From contig JALMQS010000085.1 of assembly GCA_024734495.1 (NCBI GenBank), forward strand, positions 17,244,474 through 17,308,473: a DNA stretch of 64,000 nucleotides. Reading direction: 5' to 3'. Positions within the stretch are counted from its first letter, which is position 1. Each line of letters opens with the position of its first letter. The notes beneath the pieces were generated by a model, which worked only from the letters and a program-made list of their open reading frames with translations, was not told the DNA's origin and made no database searches. Position numbers and translations under genes: made by a program. The DNA is from Forficula auricularia. Taxonomy: Eukaryota > Arthropoda > Insecta > Dermaptera > Forficulidae. Below are positions 33,921 through 44,005 of this stretch, piece after piece.

Positions 33921-34247
33921 AAACGAGAAGGCAATTATTTTTCGTTACAAACATGTCAATGTTGTATGTAGATCAAATATTTTCTGACACCCCTTTCCAA
34001 AAAATACTCTTTTTCTAAATGACAGTATCTTATCTTGGCATTTAAAACTTAATTAGAATGAATTCAAGCGTATATGACTTGGATAATGAATTCGGTGACA
34101 GGTAAAAAAGGGAATTAATTCATGAATGAGATAATAGAAATTAAATTTGCATATTTTGTACGTGAAATTTGCATTCTTGACAATTGAAGTCTTGATATTT
34201 ATTTATTAACCTGAATTAAATAAAAATAAAAAGAATAACAATTTTAC
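33921..34247. other. Start of labial intron 1
   Basis: Minus-strand intron sequence immediately after the donor GTAAAAT (34247 downward). No repeat recognised. Confidence 0.6.
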
Positions 34248-34959
34248 CTGCTGGTTTTGGCACGTTTCTCTTGACCTGCATCCATTTGTAGGTGGGAACT
34301 AAGGAGGGTTGCTGTTGTGGCTGCTGCTGTTGCGACTGTTGCTGTTGGGGCTGCGGAGGAGGGCTGGGCTGGTGATGGTGGGTTCCAATAGCATGGTAAT
34401 GGTGTGTCGAAGCTGGGTGCACCGAGTGGTGGTTTGACTGGTAAGCAGCGGCGTGCTCCGCTGTTACCGCCTGCAGATGACTGTGGTGGTGCGTCACATG
34501 GTAACTGTCATTGTATGTCTGGTGAATCGGATCGAAACCTGTACCAGTAGCACTGTTTACTCCAGCTCCACTATTATAAACATCGTGATAAACACCTGGG
34601 GTTGAATAGTCCAAGTTCGTATAACTGAGTCCGTTATCCGTATTTATGATAGCTGTGTCTACAGCGGCAGCAGCCGCCGCACAGGCAGCCGCTGTCTCGA
34701 TGTCGCCGTAAAATTGATTGTTCGATGGTTTTGTAACAATGTCTTGGTATTCCTCATATTCGCAATATCGGGAATTATAATGGTGTTGATTTTGTTGATG
34801 ATAAGCGGGAGGTAATTCGTGGGGGTAACCACCGTTATTCGGGTCGGTGGGGGTTACTCCAACCTGATGTGCGACGTGGTAAGTGGCCGGCTGCTGTGCT
34901 CCATAGCCAGGCTCTGTTTTAGTATTACACATTCCATACATGCCCATGTTCATCATCAT
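34248..34959 (-). CDS. lab: labial (Hox1) homeotic transcription factor, first coding exon
   Basis: Labial is the anterior Hox transcription factor; it binds DNA with Extradenticle/Pbx and Homothorax in the nucleus and patterns the head and midgut. Seen here, numbered from the first in-frame ATG at 34995: MYG near residue 19, an Ala run at 102-111, YTNLD at 125-129, His-rich stretches at 169-208, a Gln-rich run at 216-229, and TYKWMQVKRNVPKP at 235-248. That last block is the Labial/Hox1 hexapeptide that contacts Extradenticle. I prefer the start at 34959 (MMMNMGMYG), because Labial proteins begin with a short Met-rich MYG motif and the 12 residues before it look like leader sequence. The exon ends in CAG at 34248, followed by GTAAAAT, a good phase-1 donor; the homeodomain lies in a later exon not seen here. 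Gene identity is near certain, the exact start less so. Confidence 0.95.
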
Positions 34960-34995
34960 GTTGAAGATGCGTTTAGCGGTGGTTCGTACCTGCAT

Positions 34996-35230
34996 GTGTC
35001 ACATGCCGACGGCAAACGGCCAACTGCCAGGTCGTGCGGCTGTCCGCCCAAAACAAGGGGAGGTCTTGGTCCAGAGCGCGCAGCAGCCGGCCCCTCGGAG
35101 CTCAGCCAATGGCGGCGCGCAGCCAGGGAGCGACGCACGCCATTGGCTCCCCACCACCCCGCACTCCAAGCTATTGCCAAAACTCACCACGCCTTACTAC
35201 CGGGCAAAATTGCCCGCAACTCGAGTTTGA
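34996..35230 (-). promoter_or_regulatory. lab: CpG-rich labial promoter / 5' leader region
   Basis: This block is strikingly GC- and CpG-rich compared with the AT-rich surroundings. It lies directly upstream of the labial start on the minus strand. It carries two CCAAT boxes in opposite orientation (35105-35110 and 35142-35146) set in GC-rich sequence with CGCGC runs. I see no clear TATA box, so a TATA-less CpG-type promoter or a GC-rich 5' leader fits. Open frames on both strands here are by-products of GC content. Transcription start not determinable from sequence alone. Confidence 0.6.
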
Positions 35231-38200
35231 CACCATCGAAACAGTTCTATTAGACACATAATACCCATCTATTTCATCGAAATTAAAAAGCTTTTCACAC
35301 TATTATTTAAATACTAGCCATTGATTTATCTTTTCTTTTTTTTTCCACGTGAGTCCATTTGCCATAACTTTTGAAACAAATTTCACCCGATTCTAAACTT
35401 GAGAATTTTCTATTTTAGATATTTAAAAAAATTTGTAAAAATTTATTTTTACAGAATTCAGTGATTAATTTTATTCTTTTTTTTTTTTTTTTTTTACTTT
35501 TTATTTACACCCAATTTTAAGAGGAATTTAAAATCCCCCACCTAGACTTATATAGGATTTTTTTTATTTTTTATTTTTTATTTTTTTTATTTAAGGAGGT
35601 TCTTTCACGACAATCCACACAAAAAGTTTCAGCCTCGTAACCACTCTATAAATATGAACGGAACTAAAATTTTAGGTTATGTTTTTTTAACGTGACTGTA
35701 CCACTCACACTACAAAATCTCTATATGGATACACACATACTTGCCGGATCGTTTCCAAGCCATTGCTCTTATATCCCCTCGCCCAAATATGTTTTTTTGT
35801 TTTTTATCAAAACCAAAAGGTAAATAATTTCAATTTTTTTTTTAAGTTACTCCGAATATATTATTCTAACAAATATTAGTTTTTCATCATGCTAGTGAAA
35901 GTCCCTCAATGAAAAAAATAATATAATGATGATAACCCCACCCTATCCCTATCTACCCCATCTAAAAATGTTATTTTTAATTGCAATTATTTCATGTTTG
36001 GTGTGATAAATCGTTTTCAAATTTTAACAGTGTGTGTATTATTCTTTTAATGACTTATATTCTAAGTTTCAAAGACTTATTGAATTTTTGCATTTTGAAA
36101 GAACTACCTTAAAATTATTTAATATTGACGATTGGAAACCGTATTTATATTAGGAACAAAATATAATTTTTAAAATCATATGTATCTACGGTACCTATCT
36201 ATACAGTAAATACTTTTTATGAATGTAAGAAAATTAGCTACGCTTCCATTTATTTACTTATTTTTTTTTTTAGCATTTATTCAAGAAGAATTAAAAGAAG
36301 AGTTCTTCTATCTTCTTAAAATTATACTCTTGTTCTTCAGAGAATACAATCAAACACCTGAGTAAATATAATAATTATATTTTTATTTATTGACTCTAAG
36401 TTTCATTTTCATTTTTGTTTTATATACTTCTAATGGTTAAAATTAATTTAAAAATGAATTTATGTGACATTTTAACATCAAATAATAGCCATATGGTCTT
36501 AATACCTACATATATTATTACCAGTAAAATTCGAAAAATAACTATTTTGTATCTAATGTATCTATATACTTATATTTGATTTTTCTCTAGGATGATGATT
36601 TTGAAAACTATTTGCATAAGATAGGAAATCAAATCAAATTTCTTTTATGTATACCTACCTACATAACATTTCGGTAGGGGCAGATTTTTGTAACAGCTAA
36701 ATTATCATTGCATCTATGATCGCTAGAAAATAAAAGCTGAAATCGTTATATCTTAAATATAAAATTTTAATAACAAACAGCATTTGAAATAATTTAAATT
36801 AATATTCGAAAAAATCTTCCAGATTTTAACAAATTAAAAATAAATCTATCTACCTATACCTATATAGCTACCTATACTGTTCAGACGTAGAGATAATAAT
36901 ATATTTATACATTATATCCTGTCTGACTGTGGATGAGGGCCCACCCTATAGAAAACTTGGGGCTCACTCGAGAAACCCCCAAAAAATATTTGAAATTATT
37001 TATATTTAGACGAAATAAAATAAAGAATGGTGTTATTTAGGCATATTCTAAAAAATAATTTTTAATATGCCTATGTCATCTAAGGTAATATTTCTAGGAT
37101 TTTCATGTCTCTCAAGTATATTTAAATTATTATATTTGAATTTTGGTTTCTTTAAAGATTTTCGTGAAAATATTACAAGAAATATATACCTACCTATAAT
37201 ATAAGGAAATGTTTTTTTTATTTTTACATTATCAATGAGAGTGCTTTTATGACTTGCTTTAGAAATGTCCTATATATTGAAAGATTCCATTTATTTGTAT
37301 TTGATTTGCTATTCGAGAGCGCTAAGGAGTTATTTTCTAATTCCTACAAATCGGAGAATGTGAACTCGTAAATATTTGCGATCGAGAATTCAATTGTATG
37401 GTCATATTATGACAAATATAACTAATAATGTTAACACTACTTTACATGTCTAAACATTTGATTACTATCTAGACTTTAATAATAAACAAAGGAGAAACTT
37501 TAGGTACACAAAAGAGAAGTTTGAATGATTAATCTTTAACGCTACCCTTACATCTTTCTATATAGAGCTCTTGTAATGTTAATTCACAGATGTTAAATAG
37601 CCAGACCAGAATTGAATCTCAAAATTCCCTACTTTATTTGATCAGAAAAAGGGAGTCGGATTGCATTGTTGTTTTGATGTAGGTGCAGGAGCATGCGACC
37701 AAGTTCAGGTCTCGCTAACTACAGAATAAACATTTGTCCGGGTAAATTTTGGTTCCCCCACTAAGATAACTAACACACAATAAAATTTTCAAAGTACATA
37801 CCCTACTACGACTAGAGTTACCGAAAAAAAAATGATCAGAAAGCGTAAAATCTTCAATGATGTCAGAAATTTGTAAACAAATCTTTCTTACTTCTGGCTT
37901 TTCATTGACGTACCTCTTAAGAGGACAAACCAATGAAAAGTCAGCTTAAGCCTATGTGTGAGTGTCCCTTTTCGTGGAAAAACCAATCACAAGTTTCTTT
38001 GTTAACACGCTTTCAGCGCTCAAATGGAAAGTTGATGAAGTCATACAAGACTCGAACCCCAACATTAAAAGTTTCTTCTGAAAGTAAACAAACTAGATTG
38101 GGGTGTTTCTTCCCCTTGAGAAAGATTGAGGTGGTCAAATAAATTAAATTAAAAAATTAATTAATATTTTTTTAATATTAAAACGACACAAGTAAAATAC

Positions 38201-38369
38201 AAACCGATATGGATGCGTTCATCATAATTCATCTTGGTATCGAAATGCATGGTTAGCTTTTAGAAGGTGGACCCTCGAAATATACACCTACACACTTTGA
38301 TTACTTGATCGATTCTAGCTACATTGAAAATAATAATAAAAATATGTGATCTGGCTATCTCATGATTTT
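35231..38369. other. Upstream non-coding DNA
   Basis: AT-rich, with T-rich tracts at 35480-35600. 36240-36900 has repeated short AT motifs with tacctac/tatacctacc. The 37.7-38.14 kb section is less AT-rich and open on both strands (37715-37933 minus, 37933-38142 plus) but encodes nothing I recognise. It could hold part of labial's upstream control region. Confidence 0.35.
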
Positions 38370-39376
38370 ACCATACACCTGTCTTCCCCCGGTCATTTAA
38401 TGTGGTTCGATAAAGTCTTCAAGGTTATCCCTACAAAATTTAATTCAAATTAGGCAAAGGATAATCCATCAAGCAGAAGACAACAAAGGATAAACATTTT
38501 TGAAAACGCTCCTCCCATAATTTTTGGTCTGATTTCAACCAAAATTTAATCAGCTCTTAATCTCAATATAAAATATCTAAATAAAAAAAAATAGTTTTGA
38601 TATCTTCTTTAATTAGTATGTACAGAAAATTTGGAAACACGTATACCATCTAACGAAGTAACTAACCCACTAACTAGCAGATATTTTGACAAAATAAATA
38701 ATGTTTCTAAAAATATTATATATAGATTTTATGATATTCACTTCACAAGGGTTTATTTTAGACCAAAACGCCATTAATCTACTCAACTTTTTTGATTAGA
38801 ATAATTTTAGCTGATTTTGAGTAGGGCTTGACACGAGACGAGACGAGACGAGAAAATATCGTCTCGGTCTCGTCTCGTCAGGGCTAGTCTCGTTTGGTCT
38901 CGTTTGGTCTCTTTTGGTCTCGTTTGTTCTCTTTTATTTTATTAAAAGTAAAAATATTAAAAACACGTGTTTTTTCATTAAATTTCCCTTGTATTGAATA
39001 GTCTAATTGTTAAAAAATATATGAGTTAAAAATAGATTATCATTGTAAAATTGTAAAAATTGTGGATCGCGGAGAGTCCTTGACCAAATATTTTACAATA
39101 TTTATTATCAATAAATTTATAAATATATTTTAATTTGTTCAATACAATATTCTATTTAACCACACAAAAATGGTTACGAGATCACGAGACTAGACACGAG
39201 ACTCGTGGTATCGTCTCAGTATCGTCTCGTTTTTGTTAAAGCGGTATCGTCTCGGTCTCGTCTCGTAAAAACGAGACGAGACGAGACGAGACGAGACGAG
39301 ACTAAGTCTCTTCTCGTGCCAAGCCCTAGCTTTTGTGATATTTCGAAAATACGAAGCAGGAAGCAAAAAAATGGTA
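38370..39376. mobile_element. TTTACCATA/TATGGTAAAG element copy, hosting a hAT-like insert
   Basis: Left end 'gattttaccatacacc', right end 'aaaaaaatggtaaagta'. Interior shares 'atcagctcttaatctcaat', 'cagatattttgacaaaa' and 'gatatttcgaaaa' with 9665-10475. Split at 38822-39328 by another element. Confidence 0.75.
38822..39328. mobile_element. Element with (CGAGA)n arrays in its inverted ends
   Basis: Starts TAGGGCTTGACACGAGACGA and ends TCTCGTGCCAAGCCCTA. Both ends carry pentanucleotide CGAGA/TCTCG arrays in opposite orientation (38832-38940 and 39175-39312). Flanks ATTTTGAG and (one base in) CTTTTGTG match at 6 of 8, compatible with an old hAT insertion. It clearly splits the older element. 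Non-coding, 507 bp. Confidence 0.8.
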
Positions 39377-39554
39377 AAGTATAAAATATGTCGATTTAAT
39401 TAGAAATTTTTTTCCATATATGTCAGATAGGTTTCGTATTTAAGGACAACCTCAATGGCCCTGCTAATTTTTTAGCATTTGGATTCTAATATTTCCGAGG
39501 TAGTAAGAAAATCCCTTTGCTCATTTGATGAAAATTATTCAAAACAACTCGCAT

Positions 39555-39942
39555 CATGTGATTCCCAAAGTGGGGGTCACGCAAAAAATACTTGGGGGGT
39601 CGCATAAAAATTGATGACGGTTCAATTTTTTTTTCACATATTTTTTAAATTTAAAATATGTTTATTCAACTTAATTAAGTTAATGTCGAAACATTTACAT
39701 AGAATTTTTGTTCAAAGATGTACCAAAGATAAATTATTAATTTTTATTGATACTAAAATAAATTCTGCTATTAATAAAAATAACGAGTATTTCCATGGAA
39801 GTATACAAAAAATCAACTCCACAATTTAAATTAAACCCCTCACTCCCGGATGTTTTTTATACACAAATCCATTCTTCGGGCGGTCTTTTGAAATTTTTAA
39901 GTGCAAAAGGGGGCCCAAGAGCAAAAAGTTTGAGAAAGACTG
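39555..39942. mobile_element. hAT-like remnant
   Basis: Left end CATGTGATTCCCAAAGTGGG and right end AAAAAGTTTGAGAAAGACTG fit decayed hAT ends (CAGTG-TTCTCAAACTTT). No target duplication recognisable. Short frames inside (39611-39829, 39795-40010) have no domain. Confidence 0.5.
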
Positions 39943-40029
39943 ATTTTAGAGGATACTTTTGTAATTTATCCCCCACCTCCCAAAAAAAACAATTTTTTAG
40001 ATCATTATAATATTAATTCAATAATGAAG

Positions 40030-40420
40030 GATGTAATGTCAAAGCACAGGCCATAAGTTCGAAAAAGTATTGAAATCTAGGGTGCAGCCATCAGGAATAA
40101 TTAAGTTGAGAAAATATATTAGTATGTACTTTCAATTAAAATGAATTTCTTTCAATTTTGAATGACAATCTAGATTTATGATTCTAAATTTTCAATCTAA
40201 ATCATTTTCATGGCTGTTACGAATTATGCCGTTAGAGTAAATTAATTAAATTAGCGACCAATTATGTTTCATGAAAATATTTAGATTAAAAATGATTTAT
40301 TAATTATATTGATGAATTTATCTTGGTTGCACACTAGATTTCACTACTTTTCGAACTTGGCCTCATTTTTTAAAGAATGTTTTTGGTGTGATTTCTCTTC
40401 TTTTTGTAAGCTAATATGTA
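40030..40420. mobile_element. Foldback element related to 3588-4950
   Basis: Arms: 'aagttcgaaaaagtattgaa' and 'cactagatttcactactttt' / 'cgaacttggcc' with 'tttttaatctaaat'-type inner pairing. The right outer end 'gtgatttctcttctttttgtaag' (two parts) is the inverse of the 3588 element's left end. Middle spacer 'ctgttacgaattatg' matches 'gtcacgaattactag' at 3866. Confidence 0.7.
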
Positions 40421-40656
40421 GCTTTGATTTTTATTTATTTATTTATTTTTTTGAGGGGGATTAATTTACTCTACAAATTCCACATCTTCATTTTAGAGGG
40501 TTAAGGCTAGTAAAGTTTTCGTGATTAATTTTCACTTTTATTAATCATTCAAACCCTACAAAATTGCTAAATTTTAAAAATGATGAAAATTTACACAACT
40601 TCTTATTTGAAAGGGAGAAAATCAGGATTTTTCGATTTTTCCTTTATTAGCACCCC

Positions 40657-40821
40657 CGAGGGGCGAACCGCGATTAGAATTATGTGTACATGTCTTTGAA
40701 ATTATGTGGAATTATTTTGAAATTCAATAGACAATGCCCCTTCATCTATTGTCTTCTACTTGGATATGAAAGTGGAAGTGGAAGTAGGTGTACACGATAT
40801 TAGGTAGCGGTTCACCCCTCG
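40657..40821 (+). mobile_element. hAT-like MITE family 'GAGGGGTGAACC', copy 4
   Basis: Ends CGAGGGGCGAACCGCG and GCGGTTCACCCCTCG. Flanked by a perfect 8-bp duplication AGCACCCC (40649-40656 and 40822-40829). 165 bp, same length and orientation as copy 2. Confidence 0.95.
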
Positions 40822-40829
40822 AGCACCCC

Positions 40830-41608
40830 TAACTCTACGATTATGCCAAATTATAGCATCCTATAGTCATTACATATAAAATAGATGCAAATTCACCCTA
40901 CAATCCCTGACCCCTTTATTTTAGGGGTTGAAAGTGAGAAAGCTTGGGTTTTTGGAATTTGACTTTTATTTGTGATTCAAACTCTACCCCTCAGCCCTCT
41001 AATCTTGTCTTTATTTATTTGCTTTTAACAGCTATACCAAGTTTACTTATACCATCTTTATTTCTCTATTTTGTTCGAATCATTCTCTCTTTTTCTTTTG
41101 GTTAATCTAGTATTCAATACTATATCTCTTTATTTGTTTTTGTTTTTTTCTAAACATACCCCTAGTTTCATTTTTTCTTGTTTAATTCTTATTAGATTAG
41201 ATATTGAGCAAACATTATGTAGAACACATTTTCTCATATGTTGCAAATCCGTGTGTGCTTATTAAATATTAATTAATTAAGTTTTACGCGCGTCTACTAC
41301 AAAGGCCTGTGGCGTTTATTAAATAGTATATGTCCCTTAATTGCTATAATTTGTATCCTGATTGAAATTAAAGGAGCGAAGTGTATTTGAATTTTTTGAC
41401 TTTCTCGTTATTAACCATTAGCCATTTTACGATGCTATATATTATTTAATTTTTCTCAATTATGTAGGGATAAGATTAAAGTCGGATTGCAGGGAGTGGT
41501 AGTATTTTAAAATTCATGAAGAGAAACAAAGAAGTTGTCTTCTCCTTATATATCCTTATGTATATATCAAATATATATATGATGTATATATATATTTTAT
41601 TTGTTTGA
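40830..41608. other. AT-rich non-coding DNA
   Basis: No gene recognised. 41515-41600 is a decayed left arm ('gagaaacaaagaagttgtct') of the foldback at 43455. Confidence 0.4.
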
Positions 41609-41645
41609 GATCATAGTTTCGAAGGCTTGGCCTCCATCATCAGTC
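41609..41645 (-). ncRNA. Hammerhead-ribozyme-like motif (copy C)
   Basis: Minus strand: CTGATGA-T-GGAGGC-CAA-GCCTTC-GAAAC-TATG-ATC. Full CTGATGA and GAAA core, stem II of 6 bp with a G-T pair, minimal stem III broken by the GTC to ATC change. One extra base before stem II, as in copies A and B. Only the left foldback arm remains next to it. Confidence 0.5.
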
Positions 41646-41805
41646 TTTTTTTAATTAAAATATTATTTTTCATGGGGCCAGTATGCCTAACTTGCTTCTC
41701 GGCTTAGTAAGAAGAACCATTTTCAATATCCACGCAATACTAATTTTATTGTAAATAATAGTGAATTTAATTAAAAATGTTTGCTAAATAAAAATATTTT
41801 CATAA

Positions 41806-42214
41806 AAAAAATAAAACCAACTTCAAAAACTTAAATGCAACAAATAAAATAATAATAACTTAAAAATAAAATAAAATCCACTAAAAGATATAAAATAATT
41901 ATCTTATTTAGTTACAACTAAACGACGAAATATTAAAATGAAATTACTTTTTGAAGTCGGTGCCAAACAAACTAAACCTATAAGCGAGCCTACCCGTCAA
42001 ACGTACTAAGTAAGATCAGTTAAGTGCGATTCCTAAAATGTATATGTTTGGCACCGACTTCAAAAAGTAATTTCATGTTAATATTTCGTCGTTTAGTTGT
42101 AACTAAATAAGATAATTATTTTATACCTTTTAGTGGATTTTGTTTTATTTTTAAGTTATTATTATTTTATTTGTTGCATTTAAGTTTTTTGAAGTCGGTT
42201 TTATTTTTTTTTTA
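41806..42214. mobile_element. 409-bp palindrome with four GAAGTCGGT motifs, copy 1
   Basis: Arms of about 165 bp run from 'aaaaccaacttcaaaaa' inward to 'tttttgaagtcggtgccaaa', and from 'tttggcaccgacttcaaaaa' outward to 'tttgaagtcggttttattt'. Loop 41971-42045. Each arm is thus bounded on both sides by a GAAGTCGGT copy. Copies: 55657-56050, a half at 59187-59345. Confidence 0.9.
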
Positions 42215-42625
42215 TAAAAATTATTTTTATTTTTCTCTTTTTAGTGATGTTATTTAATAGTGGTTATAAGATTTTTTTCATAAAAGATTTTATTTATCAT
42301 AATTTCGATTATTTGCTCATAAAAATTGGAGATTTACGTTATTTCGTTGTTGATCATATCATCAAAACTTGACCAAATTAATATGGCACCATCCCTAAGA
42401 TACCCCCTTTCCAATAAAAAAAGAATCATCGAAATCGGTTCATTAACAACGAAGTTAGGTCTGAACAAACCTAACAAAAAAGGTCTAATACCAATAAAAA
42501 AACGGGACCAATCGGAAGCTAGACTGAACCCAATACAAAAAAAATTTCAAAATTGGTTCGCAATTGGTAACATAGACACAAAAAAAAATTCAGTCAAATC
42601 CTCCTTTTTCGAAGTCGGTTAAAAA
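42215..42625 (+). repeat. Downstream part of the GAAGTCGGTT element
   Basis: Follows the palindrome as at 56051-56725: 'tttttctctttttagtgatg', 'ggagatttacgttatttcg', 'gaccaaattaatatggcacc', ending 'cctcctttttcgaagtcggt'. The 98-codon frame (42326-42622) lies wholly in this repeat and is not supported as a gene. Confidence 0.8.
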
Positions 42626-42639
42626 AGTAGAGGTGATGG

Positions 42640-43440
42640 TGTTAATTTAAAGTCTTGTGACCTACACACCACATGTTTTCCAATATTTTTGATTTTAGAT
42701 ATATTATCATATTCAAGCGAAAGAACTATAATTACATATTTTCGTATAAACTACCCTTTAATAATAATGTACTGCATCTGCTTTCCTGAAAGGCCCATTT
42801 CCAAATTGACACTTGGCTATGTTTAAAAATTACTCTAAATGCTAAATGGATAGTTAATTTAGAAGATAACATCTGAGATGATTTCTCTCCAAGATACCTG
42901 CATATTAAATGTTGACTGTCGCTGGCGATAAAGGGGAGTTAATAATTTTTTTGTCACTCTCACTCGCTTAGTCATTTATAAAATTTCTCCTATGTAGGTG
43001 AAATCGATTACTCCCTTTTTTATTAATAATATTTTAAATCAACGACATGCACGCGGATAGAGAAATGAAAAAATACTTTAGTATATTTAGGGCCAATTAT
43101 TCAAATGGCTCTTTTCACTTAAGTTTAGATTATTCAAAGAGGAAGTAATTTGGTTATCATCAGGGAAGAAGATTTCACGTCTCATCACTCAAATGTGGGA
43201 TATAAAAATCGGACATCCGGCGATTTCGAGACAGAATGACAGCAGCAAGTCGCATTTAACATATCAACTCAACAAGAAACCTACTTGCGAGAGAATTTAC
43301 TGTTACCAGTTAATTAATTGAAATGTTTTCCCAAAAGAGATTAAAAATAAGTTTTCACCAACAAATATTTTATCATGCTATTAAGAAACCTAAATTATTC
43401 ATTAAAATAGCACAGACAAATTAGGTAACGAATATATAGT
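42640..43440. promoter_or_regulatory. Candidate regulatory island upstream of labial
   Basis: 42780-43300 is complex, repeat-free sequence about 8 kb upstream of the labial start. It includes ggcgataaagg, aatcgattactcc, gagacagaatgacagcagca (with TGACAG, a Homothorax/Meis-type site) and gattatcaaag-like blocks. No coding frame. Regulatory role inferred from position and uniqueness only. Confidence 0.3.
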
Positions 43441-43454
43441 TAAAGGAATGTGTA

Positions 43455-43805
43455 TTCTCAAAGAGAAACAAAGAGATTGTCCTCTGCTTGATGCAAATAA
43501 ACATACACACATATATGTCAAAATTATATATCTGTATATATATATATTTTATTTGTTTAAGACTATAGTTTCGAAGACTTGGTCTTCATCATCAGTCTTT
43601 TTTAATTATAAATATTGTTTTTCATGGAGTCAATACCGTATTGATATTGAAAATTTTCAATCTTTACTTAGCTGGGAGCCAGTTAAACTATAGTCTCAAA
43701 CAAATAAATAATATATATATATATATACAGATATATAATTTCGATATATATGTGTGTATGTTTATTTGCATCAAGCAGAAGAAAATCTCTTTGTTTCTCT
43801 TTGTG
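43455..43805. mobile_element. Foldback element with hammerhead-like loop (copy B)
   Basis: Arms of about 115 bp (43455-43570 and 43686-43805): 'agagaaacaaagagattgtc', 'tgatgcaaataaacatacac' and 'aagactatagttt' recur inverted. Minus strand 43561-43597 reads CTGATGA-T-GAAGAC-CAA-GTCTTC-GAAAC-TATA-GTC: complete core, 6-bp stem II, minimal stem III with TATA loop, GTC triplet, one extra T before stem II. Downstream tail 'actctgctactctcggctaa' links it to the 25847 family. Frames at 43448-43693 and 43641-43853 are by-products. Confidence 0.65.
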
Positions 43806-43858
43806 AATCAACAACTCTGCTACTCTCGGCTAAACAAAAACTTTTCAATTTAATGTCT

Positions 43859-44005
43859 ATTCTGCTGGAAAATGAATTTTTTATTTATTATATTATATTA
43901 TAAATAAATAAAAAATATATTTTTCCAGCAGAATACACACTCTTTTATTGCCTCCTTTAATTTATAAAAATTCTGCTACTATCGGCAAAAATAACCTTTC
44001 AATTG
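43859..44005 (+). mobile_element. Foldback family copy K plus tail
   Basis: Palindrome 43859-43941 'attctgctggaaaatgaatt' / 'tatttttccagcagaat' around an AT-only loop, then 'attgcctcctttaatttata', 'ctgctactatcggcaaaa'. Directly downstream of copy B. Confidence 0.75.

Larger units (their letters stand above)
1..34247 (-). other. lab: Inferred labial intron 1 (partial, at least 34 kb)
   Basis: The labial exon ends at a splice donor at 34248/34247, and no homeodomain-coding sequence (for example one encoding WFQNRRMK) was seen downstream on the minus strand. In known labial genes an intron separates the hexapeptide exon from the homeobox exon. This stretch is therefore read as intron, filled with the mobile elements listed below. 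The acceptor lies outside the window. Confidence 0.65.

Noticed and set aside
34819..35261. Several open frames of 63-144 codons on both strands over the labial 5' region
   Set aside because: Composition by-products of the CpG-rich block and antisense of the labial exon; none has a recognisable domain.
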